A stretch of 32,076 nt of DNA from Gammaproteobacteria bacterium (GTDB taxonomy: Bacteria; Pseudomonadota; Gammaproteobacteria; HK1): positions 1 to 32,076 of the forward strand of contig JAJEAD010000015.1 in NCBI GenBank assembly GCA_022824305.1, read 5' to 3'. The notes under the pieces are model-generated. The model searched no databases and was not told where the DNA came from. It saw nothing but the letters and a program-made list of their open reading frames with translations. This document shows positions 8,152 through 18,417 of this stretch, piece by piece (position 1 is the first letter of the stretch; each line of letters starts with the position of its first letter). The position numbers and the translations under genes were made by a program.

Positions 8152-8793
8152 GTGCTCCAGGGGATCCGCAGGCTGCCCGCGCGGCACCGGGTGCACCGGT
8201 TCGCATACGATCGAAGAGCGGCCGACTTCCTGCACGAGCAGGGTCTGGGCGCGCAGGGTATCGAGGAGATGCTCGACATCCTCAAGTCGGCCGGGGTCCT
8301 GGACTCACCCGAATCGCTGTGCGAAGCGCCGTTCAAGCCGAAGCGACGCCTGGGCCGGCCAACGCGCTTCTCCGACGGCACCTTTCCCGTGTTCTACTGC
8401 TCGCTGAAACGCGAGACCGCACAAGCGGAGGCCGAACACTGGTTCGTCGAGTTTGCCGGCCGACCGCAGGTCGAGCGCACCGCGCTGTACTCATGCTTCG
8501 CGTGCGACTTCACGGGTGACACAAAGGACGTTCGACCCCAACACGACCAGTGGCCGGACCTGACCCACCCGCACGACTACAAGTTCTGCAACGCGCTGGG
8601 CGCCGAAGCGGTCGGGGAGAACCTTGACGCCCCGCTGGCACCGTCAGCACGACGCGTCGAGGGAACCAATCTGCCAGTGTTTGCGAAACGAGCCGTGAGC
8701 AACCCGGGCAATCTCGTGCGGATGACGGCCACTTTCAACCCTGCCACCGGAAGAGTCACCGTACGCAGGGCCGGAGAGGAATCCGGAGCGTAA
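8152..8793 (+). CDS. RES-domain toxin (NAD+-degrading)
   Basis: This 213-residue protein carries the RES domain in residues about 70–180: R72 (TRFSDGTFPVFYCSL), Y82, E93 (TAQAEAEHW) and S165 (APSARRVEGTNLPVF). Arg, Glu and Ser give the family its name, and characterised members (MbcT, Res) degrade NAD+ and stop growth. The first 65 residues form a helical N-terminal part. The start is a GTG three bases after the antitoxin stop, with the GGGG of the stop region as a weak ribosome binding site. Its place directly after a matching antitoxin fits a type II toxin–antitoxin pair. All key residues are present, so the toxin looks intact. Confidence 0.88.
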   Translation: MLQGIRRLPARHRVHRFAYDRRAADFLHEQGLGAQGIEEMLDILKSAGVLDSPESLCEAPFKPKRRLGRPTRFSDGTFPVFYCSLKRETAQAEAEHWFVEFAGRPQVERTALYSCFACDFTGDTKDVRPQHDQWPDLTHPHDYKFCNALGAEAVGENLDAPLAPSARRVEGTNLPVFAKRAVSNPGNLVRMTATFNPATGRVTVRRAGEESGA

Positions 8794-8966
8794 GGCCGCA
8801 GCGGCGCGGGCCACCGACGCCAGAGCGCCGCCCTGGCACCCCGAGCGCGTAGCGCCGGCCGCGCGAAGGGGTAGCGCGTGAACGCGCAGCTCGGGCGCCC
8901 TGCTGCGCGACACTGGCAGCCGGGCGTGCATGCGTCTTGGTTCCCGTACACGGAGCGCACATCTCG

Positions 8967-8995
8967 TTGACTGGCCGATGAGCGCTGGCGATAAT
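8967..8995 (+). promoter_or_regulatory. Sigma70-type promoter of the suf operon
   Basis: TTGACT (8967–8972) and GATAAT (8990–8995) are separated by exactly 17 bases and precede sufB by about 70 bases. Transcription would begin near 9002, inside the adjacent operator. Confidence 0.75.
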
Positions 8996-9021
8996 TCCTG
9001 ACTGATTTGGTCGGGTATTAT
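8996..9021 (+). promoter_or_regulatory. IscR/Rrf2-type operator
   Basis: CCTGACTGATTTGGTCGGGT (8997–9016), followed by ATTAT, resembles type 1 IscR sites, which bind the [2Fe-2S] form of IscR (pattern GACT, A/T-rich centre, then a GTCGGGTAT-like half). It lies immediately downstream of the -10 element, where bound protein would block RNA polymerase. Repression when Fe-S clusters are plentiful is the expected logic. No iscR gene is in the window. Confidence 0.65.
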
Positions 9022-9065
9022 CGCCCCGGACCGGCACGGTTGCGGGGCGGGGGCGACGGGAAGAC

Positions 9066-10514
<1,449 letters not shown>

Positions 10515-10542
10515 ATCCGGCATCACCCCCCGGAACCCGCGC

Positions 10543-11309
<767 letters not shown>

Positions 11310-11313
<4 letters not shown>

Positions 11314-12677
11314 ACGTCTCTCCCGCCGTCGCGCCGTACCTCGAATCGTTCCGGGAGCGGCGCCCGGCGCTGCCCGGCGGGAGCCTTCCCTGGCTGCGGC
11401 AGATCCGGGAGGCGGCGATCGCGCAATTCCGTGATCGGGGGTTTCCGGGCCCGCGGGACGAGGACTGGAAATACACCCGGACCGCTCCGCTCGAGAGGCA
11501 GCCCTTCCGGGCCGCCACCGGCGACCCGGAGGATGCCGCGGACGCGGACGTCGCGCGCTGCGCCGGACGCGTTCCGGCCGGGTGCTGCCGCCTCGTCTTC
11601 GTGGACGGGCGGCTGTCGCGAGCCCACTCCGCCTTCGAAGACCCCGGCGACGGTGTCGTGGTGACGGCGATGCGCGACGCGCTCGAACGTCCTCCCGAGG
11701 CGCTCCGGCGCCACTTCGGGCGCTACGCGGGCCGGGAAGGCTTCCCCTTCGCCGCGCTCAACACCGCGTTCGCCGACGACGGGGCCTTCATTCACCTGCA
11801 GCGCCGCGCTTCGACCCCACACCCCGTTCACCTGCTCTTTCTCTCCACCGGCCGCGAGCCCGACGTGGTGTCCCATCCCCGGGTCCTCGTCATCGCGGAA
11901 GTCGCGAGCCGCGCCCTGGTGGTGGAGCACTACGCAGGCGTCGGCGCAGGCAGCCGCTGCTTCAACAATGCGGTGACCGAAGTTGTGCTTGAATCGGGGG
12001 CCTGCGTCGAGCACTACAAGGTCCAGCTCGAAGGTGAGAGCACCTACCACATCGCGAGCATCGAGGTGCAGCAGGCCGAGAACAGCCACTTCACCTCTCA
12101 CCTGACCTCGCTCGGCGGGCGCCTCGTGCGCCACGACATCAACGTGCGCATGGCCGCGCCCCACGCGCGCTGCGACCTCCAGGGCCTCTACCTGGCGTCG
12201 GGCCGGCAGCACATGGACTTCCACACCCGCATCGACCACCTCGAGCCCGGATGCACGAGCAACGAGGTCTACAAGGGCGTGCTCGACGGACGGGCGAGGG
12301 GCGTCTTCAACGGCCGGGTGCTCGTGCATCCCGACGCCCAGAAGTCCGACGCTCACCAGGCCAACGACAACCTCCTGCTCTCGCCCCACGTCGAGATCGA
12401 CACCAAGCCCCAGCTCGAGATCCACGCCGACGACGTGAAGTGCTCCCATGGCGCGACGGTGGGACAGCTCGACGAATCGATGCTGTTCTACCTGCGGGCC
12501 CGCGGCATCGAGGAGCGAAGCGCCCGCGCCCTGCTCACCTTCGGGTTCCTGGAGCAGATGCTGGAGACGGTGCCGATCTCCTGGCTGCGCGAGTCGCTCG
12601 AGCACGGCATCGCCGGGCGCCTGCCCGGCGCCGCGGACCTGCCCGGGCTCGGCGACCGGGAGGAAGCCACTTCGTGA
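11310..12677 (+). CDS. sufD: Fe-S cluster assembly protein SufD
   Basis: SufD is the SufB paralogue that completes the SufBC2D scaffold and helps bring in iron. The 455-residue protein has an N-terminal helical part with DEDWKYTRTAPL, a beta-helix core, and the C-terminal family hallmarks DVKCSHGATVGQLDESMLFYL and RGIEERSARALLTFGFLEQ. Translation begins at a GTG overlapping the sufC stop (GTGA) and ends in the same kind of overlap with sufS, so the three proteins are probably made in coupled fashion. Confidence 0.97.
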
Positions 12678-13927
12678 AGCCCGACACCCCCGAGAGCGGC
12701 CACAACCTCTACGACGTGTACGCCAGGCGACGGGACTTCCCGGCGCTGCACCAGTCGGTGCACGGACATCCCCTCGTGTACCTCGACAACGGCGCGACCA
12801 GCCAGAAGCCCGCCGCCGTCATCGACGCGCTGCGCCACTACTACGAGCACGACAACTCGAACGTGCACCGCGGCGTGCATGCCCTGAGCGAACGGGCGAC
12901 CCGGGACTACGAAGCGGCCCGCGACGAGGTCGCGCGCTTCGTCAACGCGCCGGACCGCCGCTCGGTAGTGTTCGTGCGCGGCACCACCGAAGCGATCAAT
13001 CTCGTGGCGCGGAGCTACGCGCGGCCACGGCTGCGGGAAGGAGACGAGATTCTGGTCTCCCACATGGAGCACCACTCCAACATCGTGCCCTGGCAGATCC
13101 TGTGCGAGGAGACGGGAGCCCGCCTCAGGGTCATCCCGATCAGCGACGAAGGGGAGCTCGACCTGGACGCCTACCGGAGCCTGCTCGGCGAGCGCACCCG
13201 GATGGTGGCCATCGTCCACCTCTCCAATGCGCTCGGCACCGTCAACCCCGTCAAGGAGATGTGCGCCGCCGCCCACGCCGCGGGGGCGAAAGTCCTTGTG
13301 GACGGAGCCCAGGCCGCGCCGCATCTCCCCCTGGACGTGCAGGACCTGGACTGCGACTTCTACGCGTTCTCCGGCCACAAGGTGTACGGCCCGACCGGGA
13401 TCGGCGCGCTCATCGGCAAGACCGAGCTCTTCGACGAGATGCCGCCCTGGCAGGGCGGGGGCGAGATGATCCGGCGGGTCAGCTTCGAGGAAGGCACGAC
13501 CTACAACGATCTCCCGCACAAGTTCGAGGCGGGCACCCCGGACATCTCCGGCGCCATCGGGCTCAAGGCGGCGCTCGAGTACCTGTCGGCCCTGGATCTC
13601 GAGGCGGTCGCGGCGCACGAGGATGCGCTGCTCGACTACGCCACGGAGGCACTGGAGCAGATCGACGGCGTCCGCGTGGTCGGGACCGCGGCCAGCAAGA
13701 GCGGAGTGCTCTCCTTCGTGCTCGACGGAGTGCACGCGCACGACATCGGCACCATCGTCGACCGCCAGGGCGTGGCGATCCGTGCCGGCCATCACTGCAC
13801 GATGCCGCTGATGGAGCGCCTGGGGCTGAACGCCACCGCGCGCGCCACCTTCGCCCTCTACAACACGAAGGAGGATGCGGACGCGCTGGTGCGCGCGATC
13901 GGCAAGGTGAAGGAGCTCTTCGCCTGA
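12674..13927 (+). CDS. sufS: Cysteine desulfurase SufS
   Basis: SufS is a PLP enzyme that converts cysteine to alanine and holds the sulfur as a persulfide for cluster assembly. The 417-residue protein has the PLP lysine K236 in SGHKVYGPTGIGAL, the active-site cysteine C375 in RAGHHCTMPLM, and the N-terminal VYLDNGATSQKP. The short RAGHHC loop marks a group II (SufS) enzyme rather than IscS. The GTG start overlaps the sufD stop by four bases. No SufE or SufU partner gene is nearby, so the sulfur acceptor is encoded elsewhere or differs. Confidence 0.97.
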   Translation: MKPDTPESGHNLYDVYARRRDFPALHQSVHGHPLVYLDNGATSQKPAAVIDALRHYYEHDNSNVHRGVHALSERATRDYEAARDEVARFVNAPDRRSVVFVRGTTEAINLVARSYARPRLREGDEILVSHMEHHSNIVPWQILCEETGARLRVIPISDEGELDLDAYRSLLGERTRMVAIVHLSNALGTVNPVKEMCAAAHAAGAKVLVDGAQAAPHLPLDVQDLDCDFYAFSGHKVYGPTGIGALIGKTELFDEMPPWQGGGEMIRRVSFEEGTTYNDLPHKFEAGTPDISGAIGLKAALEYLSALDLEAVAAHEDALLDYATEALEQIDGVRVVGTAASKSGVLSFVLDGVHAHDIGTIVDRQGVAIRAGHHCTMPLMERLGLNATARATFALYNTKEDADALVRAIGKVKELFA

Positions 13928-13930
13928 GGG

Positions 13931-13955
13931 AGCGGCCGCCCGGGACCGGGCCGCT
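13931..13955 (+). terminator. GC-rich hairpin after sufS
   Basis: AGCGGCC (13931–13937) pairs with GGCCGCT (13949–13955) three bases after the sufS stop. There is no U-tract, so it could be a weak terminator or an mRNA-stabilising hairpin. Confidence 0.35.
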
Positions 13956-14125
13956 TCCTCACGCCGACCGGCATCGTGCCGCAAGCGACCGATCCCCCGA
14001 ATGCCCGGGTTTCCGAGCCGGCGGCTGCGACCGCCGTCCTCCTCGAGAATCCGGCGTTCGGGACGGCGGCGCACTTTGGTGCATAATCAGCACTGCCCCG
14101 ACCGGGGCGGAGCCTGTCCAAGCCC

Positions 14126-14506
14126 ATGTCAAGCGATCCGGAATCGATCTCCAAGCTCACCGACTGGTTGAACGAGGCGCCGGAACCTCCCCCTGACGGG
14201 GAAGAGGAGCTCAGGGGCCGCATCGTCGACGCGTTGCGAGAGATCTACGACCCCGAGATCCCCGTCAATATCTACGATCTCAACCTGATCTACGCCATCT
14301 CGATAGACGACCACAGCGCGGTCGACATCCAGATGACCCTGACCGCCCCCGGATGTCCGGTTGCCGACATGTTCCCCGGCTGGGTCGAGTCCCGGGTCGG
14401 CGAAGTGGAGGGAGTGAGCGAGGCCCGGGTGGAGCTGGTCTGGGATCCTCCGTGGACCCCCGACATGCTCAGCGACGAGATAAAGCTCGACCTCGGCCTG
14501 CTCTGA
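14126..14506 (+). CDS. sufT: SufT-like (MIP18/DUF59 family) Fe-S assembly factor
   Basis: This 126-residue protein has a DUF59/MIP18 domain, seen in RIVDALREIYDPEIPVNIYD, then DLNLIY and the cysteine loop TLTAPGCPVADMFPGW, ending WDPPWTPDMLSDEIK. SufT proteins assist Fe-S cluster maturation or delivery, mainly when demand is high. A short extra N-terminus of about 30 residues precedes the domain. The start is an ATG with a GGAG about 13 bases upstream, so initiation may be weak. It follows sufS after about 200 bases; it may be read from the suf promoter or from its own. Confidence 0.93.
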   Translation: MSSDPESISKLTDWLNEAPEPPPDGEEELRGRIVDALREIYDPEIPVNIYDLNLIYAISIDDHSAVDIQMTLTAPGCPVADMFPGWVESRVGEVEGVSEARVELVWDPPWTPDMLSDEIKLDLGLL

Positions 14507-14522
14507 GCCCGGGTTTCCGCTC

Positions 14523-14843
14523 GTGTCCGACTGGGTCGACGTGGCCGGCGTCGAGGCATTCCCTCCCGGCGAGCACCGGCTCGTCGACGTGGACGAAGTG
14601 CCGGTGGCGGTGTTCAACCTCGAAGGCGAGTACTTCGCGATCGAGGACGTGTGCACCCACGACTACGGCCAGTTGACGGGCGGCTGCATCGAAGGCGACG
14701 AGATCGTGTGCCCGCGCCACGCGGCCCGCTTCAACATCAGGACGGGCGAGGCGCTCACCCCCCCGGCCTACGAGGCGGTCCCCACCCTTCCGGTGCGGGT
14801 GCACGAAGGGCGGGTGCAGGTCCGCGACGACCGCTGGGATTGA
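14523..14843 (+). CDS. Small Rieske [2Fe-2S] ferredoxin
   Basis: This 106-residue protein is a single Rieske domain. The cluster ligands are C44-T-H46 and C63-P-R-H66 (CPRHAARFNIRTGEA), the pattern of soluble Rieske ferredoxins that serve dioxygenases or the assembly machinery. It starts at a GTG 16 bases after the SufT stop and has no obvious strong ribosome binding site, so coupling to the upstream gene is likely. The position at the end of the suf cluster suggests it is an electron carrier for, or a client of, cluster assembly; no oxygenase gene is next to it. Confidence 0.93.
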   Translation: MSDWVDVAGVEAFPPGEHRLVDVDEVPVAVFNLEGEYFAIEDVCTHDYGQLTGGCIEGDEIVCPRHAARFNIRTGEALTPPAYEAVPTLPVRVHEGRVQVRDDRWD

Positions 14844-14862
14844 GTCCGAACCAGGCCCGACC

Positions 14863-15264
14863 TCAGCCGGTCTCCTCCTCGAGGTCCAGGGCGGCGGAGT
14901 TGATGCAGTAGCGCTGACCGGTCGGGGGCGGGCCGTCGGGAAACACGTGGCCGAGGTGGGCGTCGCAGCGCCCGCAGCTCACCTCGGTACGCACCATCCA
15001 GAAGGAGCGATCTTCCTCCTCCTCGATGTGCGCGCCGGGAACCGGCTCCCAGAAGCTCGGCCAGCCGGTGCCGGAATCGAACTTGGTCTCGGAAGAGAAC
15101 AACGCTTCCCCGCAACACACGCACCGGTATGTGCCCGGCCGCTTGCAGTCGTGGTAGGCGCCGCTGAAGGGGCGCTCGGTCCCCTTGCGGCGGGTCACCC
15201 GGAACTGCTCGGGTTCGAGCTGCCGCGCCCACTCCCGATCGGATTTCATCGTGTTGACCTTCAT
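14863..15264 (-). CDS. msrB: Peptide-methionine (R)-S-oxide reductase MsrB
   Basis: MsrB reduces methionine-R-sulfoxide in oxidised proteins. The 133-residue protein has the two zinc CxxC pairs (C48/C51 and C97/C100), the family stretches [11 protein letters not shown] and [17 protein letters not shown], and the catalytic cysteine C120 in RYCINSAAL. No signal peptide is seen, so it is cytoplasmic. An internal ATG (codon 6) is an alternative start. Only 19 bases separate its end from the convergent Rieske gene. The neighbourhood of Fe-S genes suits an oxidative-stress role. Confidence 0.97.
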   Translation of the reverse strand: MKVNTMKSDREWARQLEPEQFRVTRRKGTERPFSGAYHDCKRPGTYRCVCCGEALFSSETKFDSGTGWPSFWEPVPGAHIEEEEDRSFWMVRTEVSCGRCDAHLGHVFPDGPPPTGQRYCINSAALDLEEETG

Positions 15265-15403
15265 CGCCCCTGTCTTCCTCCACCACCGCCGGTCACGGCG
15301 GCATCTAAGTTCTCACCCCGCCGCGTCTCGAGGCGGCGGCCTTCGCCGAAGCGCGGCGGCGCCGATCCGGCGAGTCGCCACCGGTCGGGTGCCGTGCCCT
15401 CGG

Positions 15404-16915
15404 CTACTTCGCATTATGGACCTCCAGAGTCTCTTCCGAGGCCCTCGCCCGCTCCGTGCGCACGGCGTCCAGTCGCCGGTCCGCCAGCCCTTCCAGGTAG
15501 CTATCGGTCACCGCTCCGGTCACGTACTCGCCCGTGAAGATCGACGTATCGAAGCGGCGAATGCGGGGGTTCCCCTTCCGCACCGCAGCGACGAGGTCCG
15601 AAAGGTCCTGGTAAATGAGGCGATCCGCTCCGATCCGGTCGGCCACCTGCTCGACGCTGCGCTGGTGCGCAATCAGCTCGCCCGCAACCGGCATGTCGAT
15701 GCCGTACACGTTCTGATAGCGCACCGGGGGGGACGCGGAAGCGAAGTAGACCTTCCTGGCCCCTGAATCCCGCGCCATCTGGATGATCTGGGCGGAAGTG
15801 GTGCCCCGGACAATCGAGTCGTCCACCAGCAGGACGTTCTTGCCTTCGAACTCCAGCCCGATGGGGTTGAGCTTGTACCTCACCGAGCGCTCGCGCTGCT
15901 CCTGGCCCGGCATGATGAAGGTGCGCCCGATGTAGCGGTTCTTGATGAAGCCTTCGCGGTGCTTGATCCCCAGCTTGTACTGCACCGGCAGGCAGGCGGT
16001 GCGACTGGTGTCGGGGATGGGGATGACCACGTCGATGTTCAGATCCGGCCACTCCCTGATGATCTTGTCGGCGAGCCGCTCCCCGAGACGCAGCCTCGCC
16101 TTGTACACCGACACGTCGTCGATGATGGAGTCGGGCCGGGCGAGGTAGACGTACTCGAATATGCACGGCGAGTAGTCCGGACTCTCCGCGCATTGCCGGG
16201 TGAAGACGTTTCCGAGCGCATCGATGTATATGGCCTCCCCCGGCTCCAGGTCCCGAACCAGGTCGAACCCGAGCACGTCGAGCGCGACGCTCTCCGACGC
16301 CACCATGTACTCCGGGCCTCCCGGCGTCTCCCGCCCGCCGAAGCACACCGGGCGAATGGCCCACGGGTCGCGGAACGCGAAGACCCCGCAGCCGTTGATC
16401 ATGCCGACGACCGCATAGCCGCCGAGACAGCGCGCGTGCACTCCGGCCACCGCGGCGAACACGTCGTTCTCGTCGATGCGCAGGCTCCCCTGCCGGTTCA
16501 GCTCGTGGGCGAACACGTTGAGGAGGATCTCCGAATCGGAATCGGTGTTCACATGGCGGCGGTCGTCGCGGAACACCTCCAGCTTGAGCGCGTCCGCGTT
16601 GACCAGGTTGCCGTTGTGGGTGAGCGTGATCCCGTAGGGAGAATTGACGTAGAAGGGCTGCGCCTCGGCCGAGGAGTCCATGCCCGCGGTGGGATAGCGC
16701 ACGTGCCCGATGCCCATCGTGCCCTGCAGCGCGAGCATGTGACGCGTGCGGAAGACGTCGCGAACGAGACCCGCGTCCTTGCGCTGGTGGAGGCGCTCGC
16801 CGTCCCAGGTGACGATGCCCGCGGCGTCCTGCCCCCGATGTTGCATCACGGTCAGGGCGTCGTAGAGGTCCTGATTGACCGGTGACCGGGCAACGATTCC
16901 CACGATGGCGCACAT
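15404..16915 (-). CDS. purF: Amidophosphoribosyltransferase PurF
   Basis: PurF makes 5-phosphoribosylamine from PRPP and glutamine, the first committed step of purine synthesis. The 503-residue protein begins MCAIVGIV, so the glutamine-hydrolysing cysteine C2 becomes N-terminal after Met removal and there is no propeptide, as in the E. coli type. The glutaminase domain (about 1–230) shows MQHRGQDAAGI and GHVRYPTAG. The PRPP-binding motif VLLVDDSIVRGTTS lies at about 359–372. It is downstream of cvpA, as in many proteobacteria, but a palindrome-bearing gap of about 350 bases separates them. Confidence 0.98.
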   Translation of the reverse strand: MCAIVGIVARSPVNQDLYDALTVMQHRGQDAAGIVTWDGERLHQRKDAGLVRDVFRTRHMLALQGTMGIGHVRYPTAGMDSSAEAQPFYVNSPYGITLTHNGNLVNADALKLEVFRDDRRHVNTDSDSEILLNVFAHELNRQGSLRIDENDVFAAVAGVHARCLGGYAVVGMINGCGVFAFRDPWAIRPVCFGGRETPGGPEYMVASESVALDVLGFDLVRDLEPGEAIYIDALGNVFTRQCAESPDYSPCIFEYVYLARPDSIIDDVSVYKARLRLGERLADKIIREWPDLNIDVVIPIPDTSRTACLPVQYKLGIKHREGFIKNRYIGRTFIMPGQEQRERSVRYKLNPIGLEFEGKNVLLVDDSIVRGTTSAQIIQMARDSGARKVYFASASPPVRYQNVYGIDMPVAGELIAHQRSVEQVADRIGADRLIYQDLSDLVAAVRKGNPRIRRFDTSIFTGEYVTGAVTDSYLEGLADRRLDAVRTERARASEETLEVHNAK

Positions 16916-16967
16916 GTGCGTTCGAAGGCCGCCTCAGGCGCCCGTCCCCCCGGAGGCATTCGGTGCA

Positions 16968-17147
16968 AGCCGCAATGTCTCACCGATTTTCGTTGCGAGG
17001 GCGCCAAGATGCCGTGGTAGTGGGCCGCACGGACCGAGAGGCGCTGAAGTCGTAGCCAACACTACGTCGAAGCGACTCGAGGGAGTACGGCCCGCTACCG
17101 CGAGCAGATTGGCGTCCGCAGCAGGAAATCGGTGAGGTGTTGCGGCT
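16968..17147. repeat. 180-bp imperfect palindrome (MITE-like or long hairpin)
   Basis: The purF–cvpA gap holds a nearly complete inverted repeat. The outer 24 bases (16968–16991) match the reverse complement of 17124–17147 at 20 positions, and all four differences would be G·U pairs in plus-strand RNA. Further in, GGTAGTGGGCCGCAC matches the complement of the right arm with two changes, and the centre is CGTAG/CTACG (17051–17055 and 17062–17066). No gene is encoded inside. It could be a non-autonomous mobile element or a structured RNA. The rest of the 16916–17264 gap shows nothing clear. Confidence 0.7.
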
Positions 17148-17264
17148 AGGAACGCGCTCGGAATCATGTTCACTCTCGCGGCCCGGTAGGCGGCGGTGGC
17201 CGGCGCCGGACAGCGCTCCCGCCACGGCGAACCGAGTATACGGTGAGGCGGACGCGACACAAGC

Positions 17265-17762
17265 TCAGGACTGAAAGCGCTCCAACAGCTCGGGGGGCAG
17301 GAAGCGCCTGATCTCGCGCGCGGCCTGCTCGAAGGGTTCGATGAGCGCCGCTTCACTCCACCACGGGTCCTGAGGCAGGGGGGTGAGATGCGCGAGAAGG
17401 ACGAGGATGGTGACGATGACCGCTCCTCTCGCCACGCCGAACACCATCCCGAGGGTGCGGTCCGTGCCCGTGAGCCCGGTCCGCTCCACGACGGCGCCGA
17501 AGAAGTGGGCGACCAACCCGGCCACGACGAGCGCGGCGAAGAAGAGCACGAGCCCGGCAATCGCGTAGCGCAGCGAGGGCACCGCAACGTGATCGGTGAG
17601 AAGCCCGGCCCCCGCGGGGCCGAAGGTGAGCGCGAGCCAGCCACCGGCCACCCAGCCGGACAGGGCGAAGGCCTCGCGCACGAAGCCGCGCAGAATGCTG
17701 AGAAAGCCCGAGACTCCGATGATGGCGATGATCAGGAAGTCGGCCCAGTTGAGTGCCCCCAT
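17265..17762 (-). CDS. cvpA: CvpA family inner-membrane protein
   Basis: This 165-residue protein has four hydrophobic helices, beginning NWADFLIIAIIGVSGFLSI and including LRYAIAGLVLFFAALVVAGLV and GVARGAVIVTILVLLAHL, with the CvpA feature RGFVREAFALSGWV. CvpA was named for colicin V production and is also linked to envelope tolerance of bile and other stress; its biochemical activity is unsettled. The ATG at 17762 is chosen because the open frame upstream is unrelated sequence overlapping the SPOR gene. It follows the SPOR gene after 13 bases and precedes purF. Confidence 0.93.
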   Translation of the reverse strand: MGALNWADFLIIAIIGVSGFLSILRGFVREAFALSGWVAGGWLALTFGPAGAGLLTDHVAVPSLRYAIAGLVLFFAALVVAGLVAHFFGAVVERTGLTGTDRTLGMVFGVARGAVIVTILVLLAHLTPLPQDPWWSEAALIEPFEQAAREIRRFLPPELLERFQS

Positions 17763-17775
17763 CGGTGCTCTGGCC

Positions 17776-18414
17776 TCACCCTCGCGGGTAGCGCACCACG
17801 AACGCATCCAGCCCCGTGTCCCGCCGCAGCGACTCGATGGTCGAGACCGTCCCGTCACGGGTCGAATCCGGGCCGACCAGCACGCGGGTGACCTCTCCCT
17901 GGTCGCTCGTCGCGGACTCGGTGAACGCCGCGTACCCCTTGGCCCGCAACCGGTTGCGGAGCACCACGGCGTTGCGGCGATCCGCGAAGCTGCCCAGTTG
18001 CGCCGCCCAGCCCGCGGGAGCGCTGCGCTCCTCTTCCTCGGGCGCCGCGACCGGCGCTTCCGCATCAGGCGGCGGCGCCCCGTCTCCCCCTTCCGGCAGG
18101 TCCGGCACGGATTCGGCGGCGAGTGAAGCGTCGGGGGGAGCGTCCACGCTCGGCGGCTCCACCGTATCGTCGGCGACCGGCTCCGGGATCGGCTCGCCGT
18201 CCCCTTTCGGGAGCGCAGGCTCCGGAACGTCTTCGCTCTCCTCTAGCGGAACGACCCGGGAGCTGAATCCCGAGTCGTCCTCGGGCGAGGCCGGAAGGTC
18301 CGCCTCCGCCACCTCCGCCTCGCGGGGGAAGTCGAGCAGCATGGGAACGAAGACCACCGCGAGAAGGACCAGCACCACGGCCCCGACCAGTCGCTGCTTC
18401 AGGCCTTCCTCCAC
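17776..18414 (-). CDS. dedD: SPOR-domain protein, DedD-like
   Basis: This 212-residue protein has a short cytoplasmic N-terminus (MEEGLKQRLVGA), one membrane helix (about 12–28, VVLVLLAVVFVPMLLDFP), a Pro/Glu/Asp-rich linker (about 30–130) and a C-terminal SPOR domain (about 133–210, WAAQLGSFADRRNAVVLRNRL). SPOR domains bind denuded septal peptidoglycan, and DedD aids cell constriction. The place between folC and cvpA is conserved for this family. It starts three bases after the folC stop. Confidence 0.93.
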   Translation of the reverse strand: MEEGLKQRLVGAVVLVLLAVVFVPMLLDFPREAEVAEADLPASPEDDSGFSSRVVPLEESEDVPEPALPKGDGEPIPEPVADDTVEPPSVDAPPDASLAAESVPDLPEGGDGAPPPDAEAPVAAPEEEERSAPAGWAAQLGSFADRRNAVVLRNRLRAKGYAAFTESATSDQGEVTRVLVGPDSTRDGTVSTIESLRRDTGLDAFVVRYPRG

Positions 18415-18417
18415 CGC

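Noticed and set aside
14071..14090. NtrC-like GCAC…GTGC sequence and CATAAT hexamer before the sufT-like gene
   Set aside because: The half-site spacing is too short for an NtrC site, and no -35 element lies at the right distance from CATAAT.
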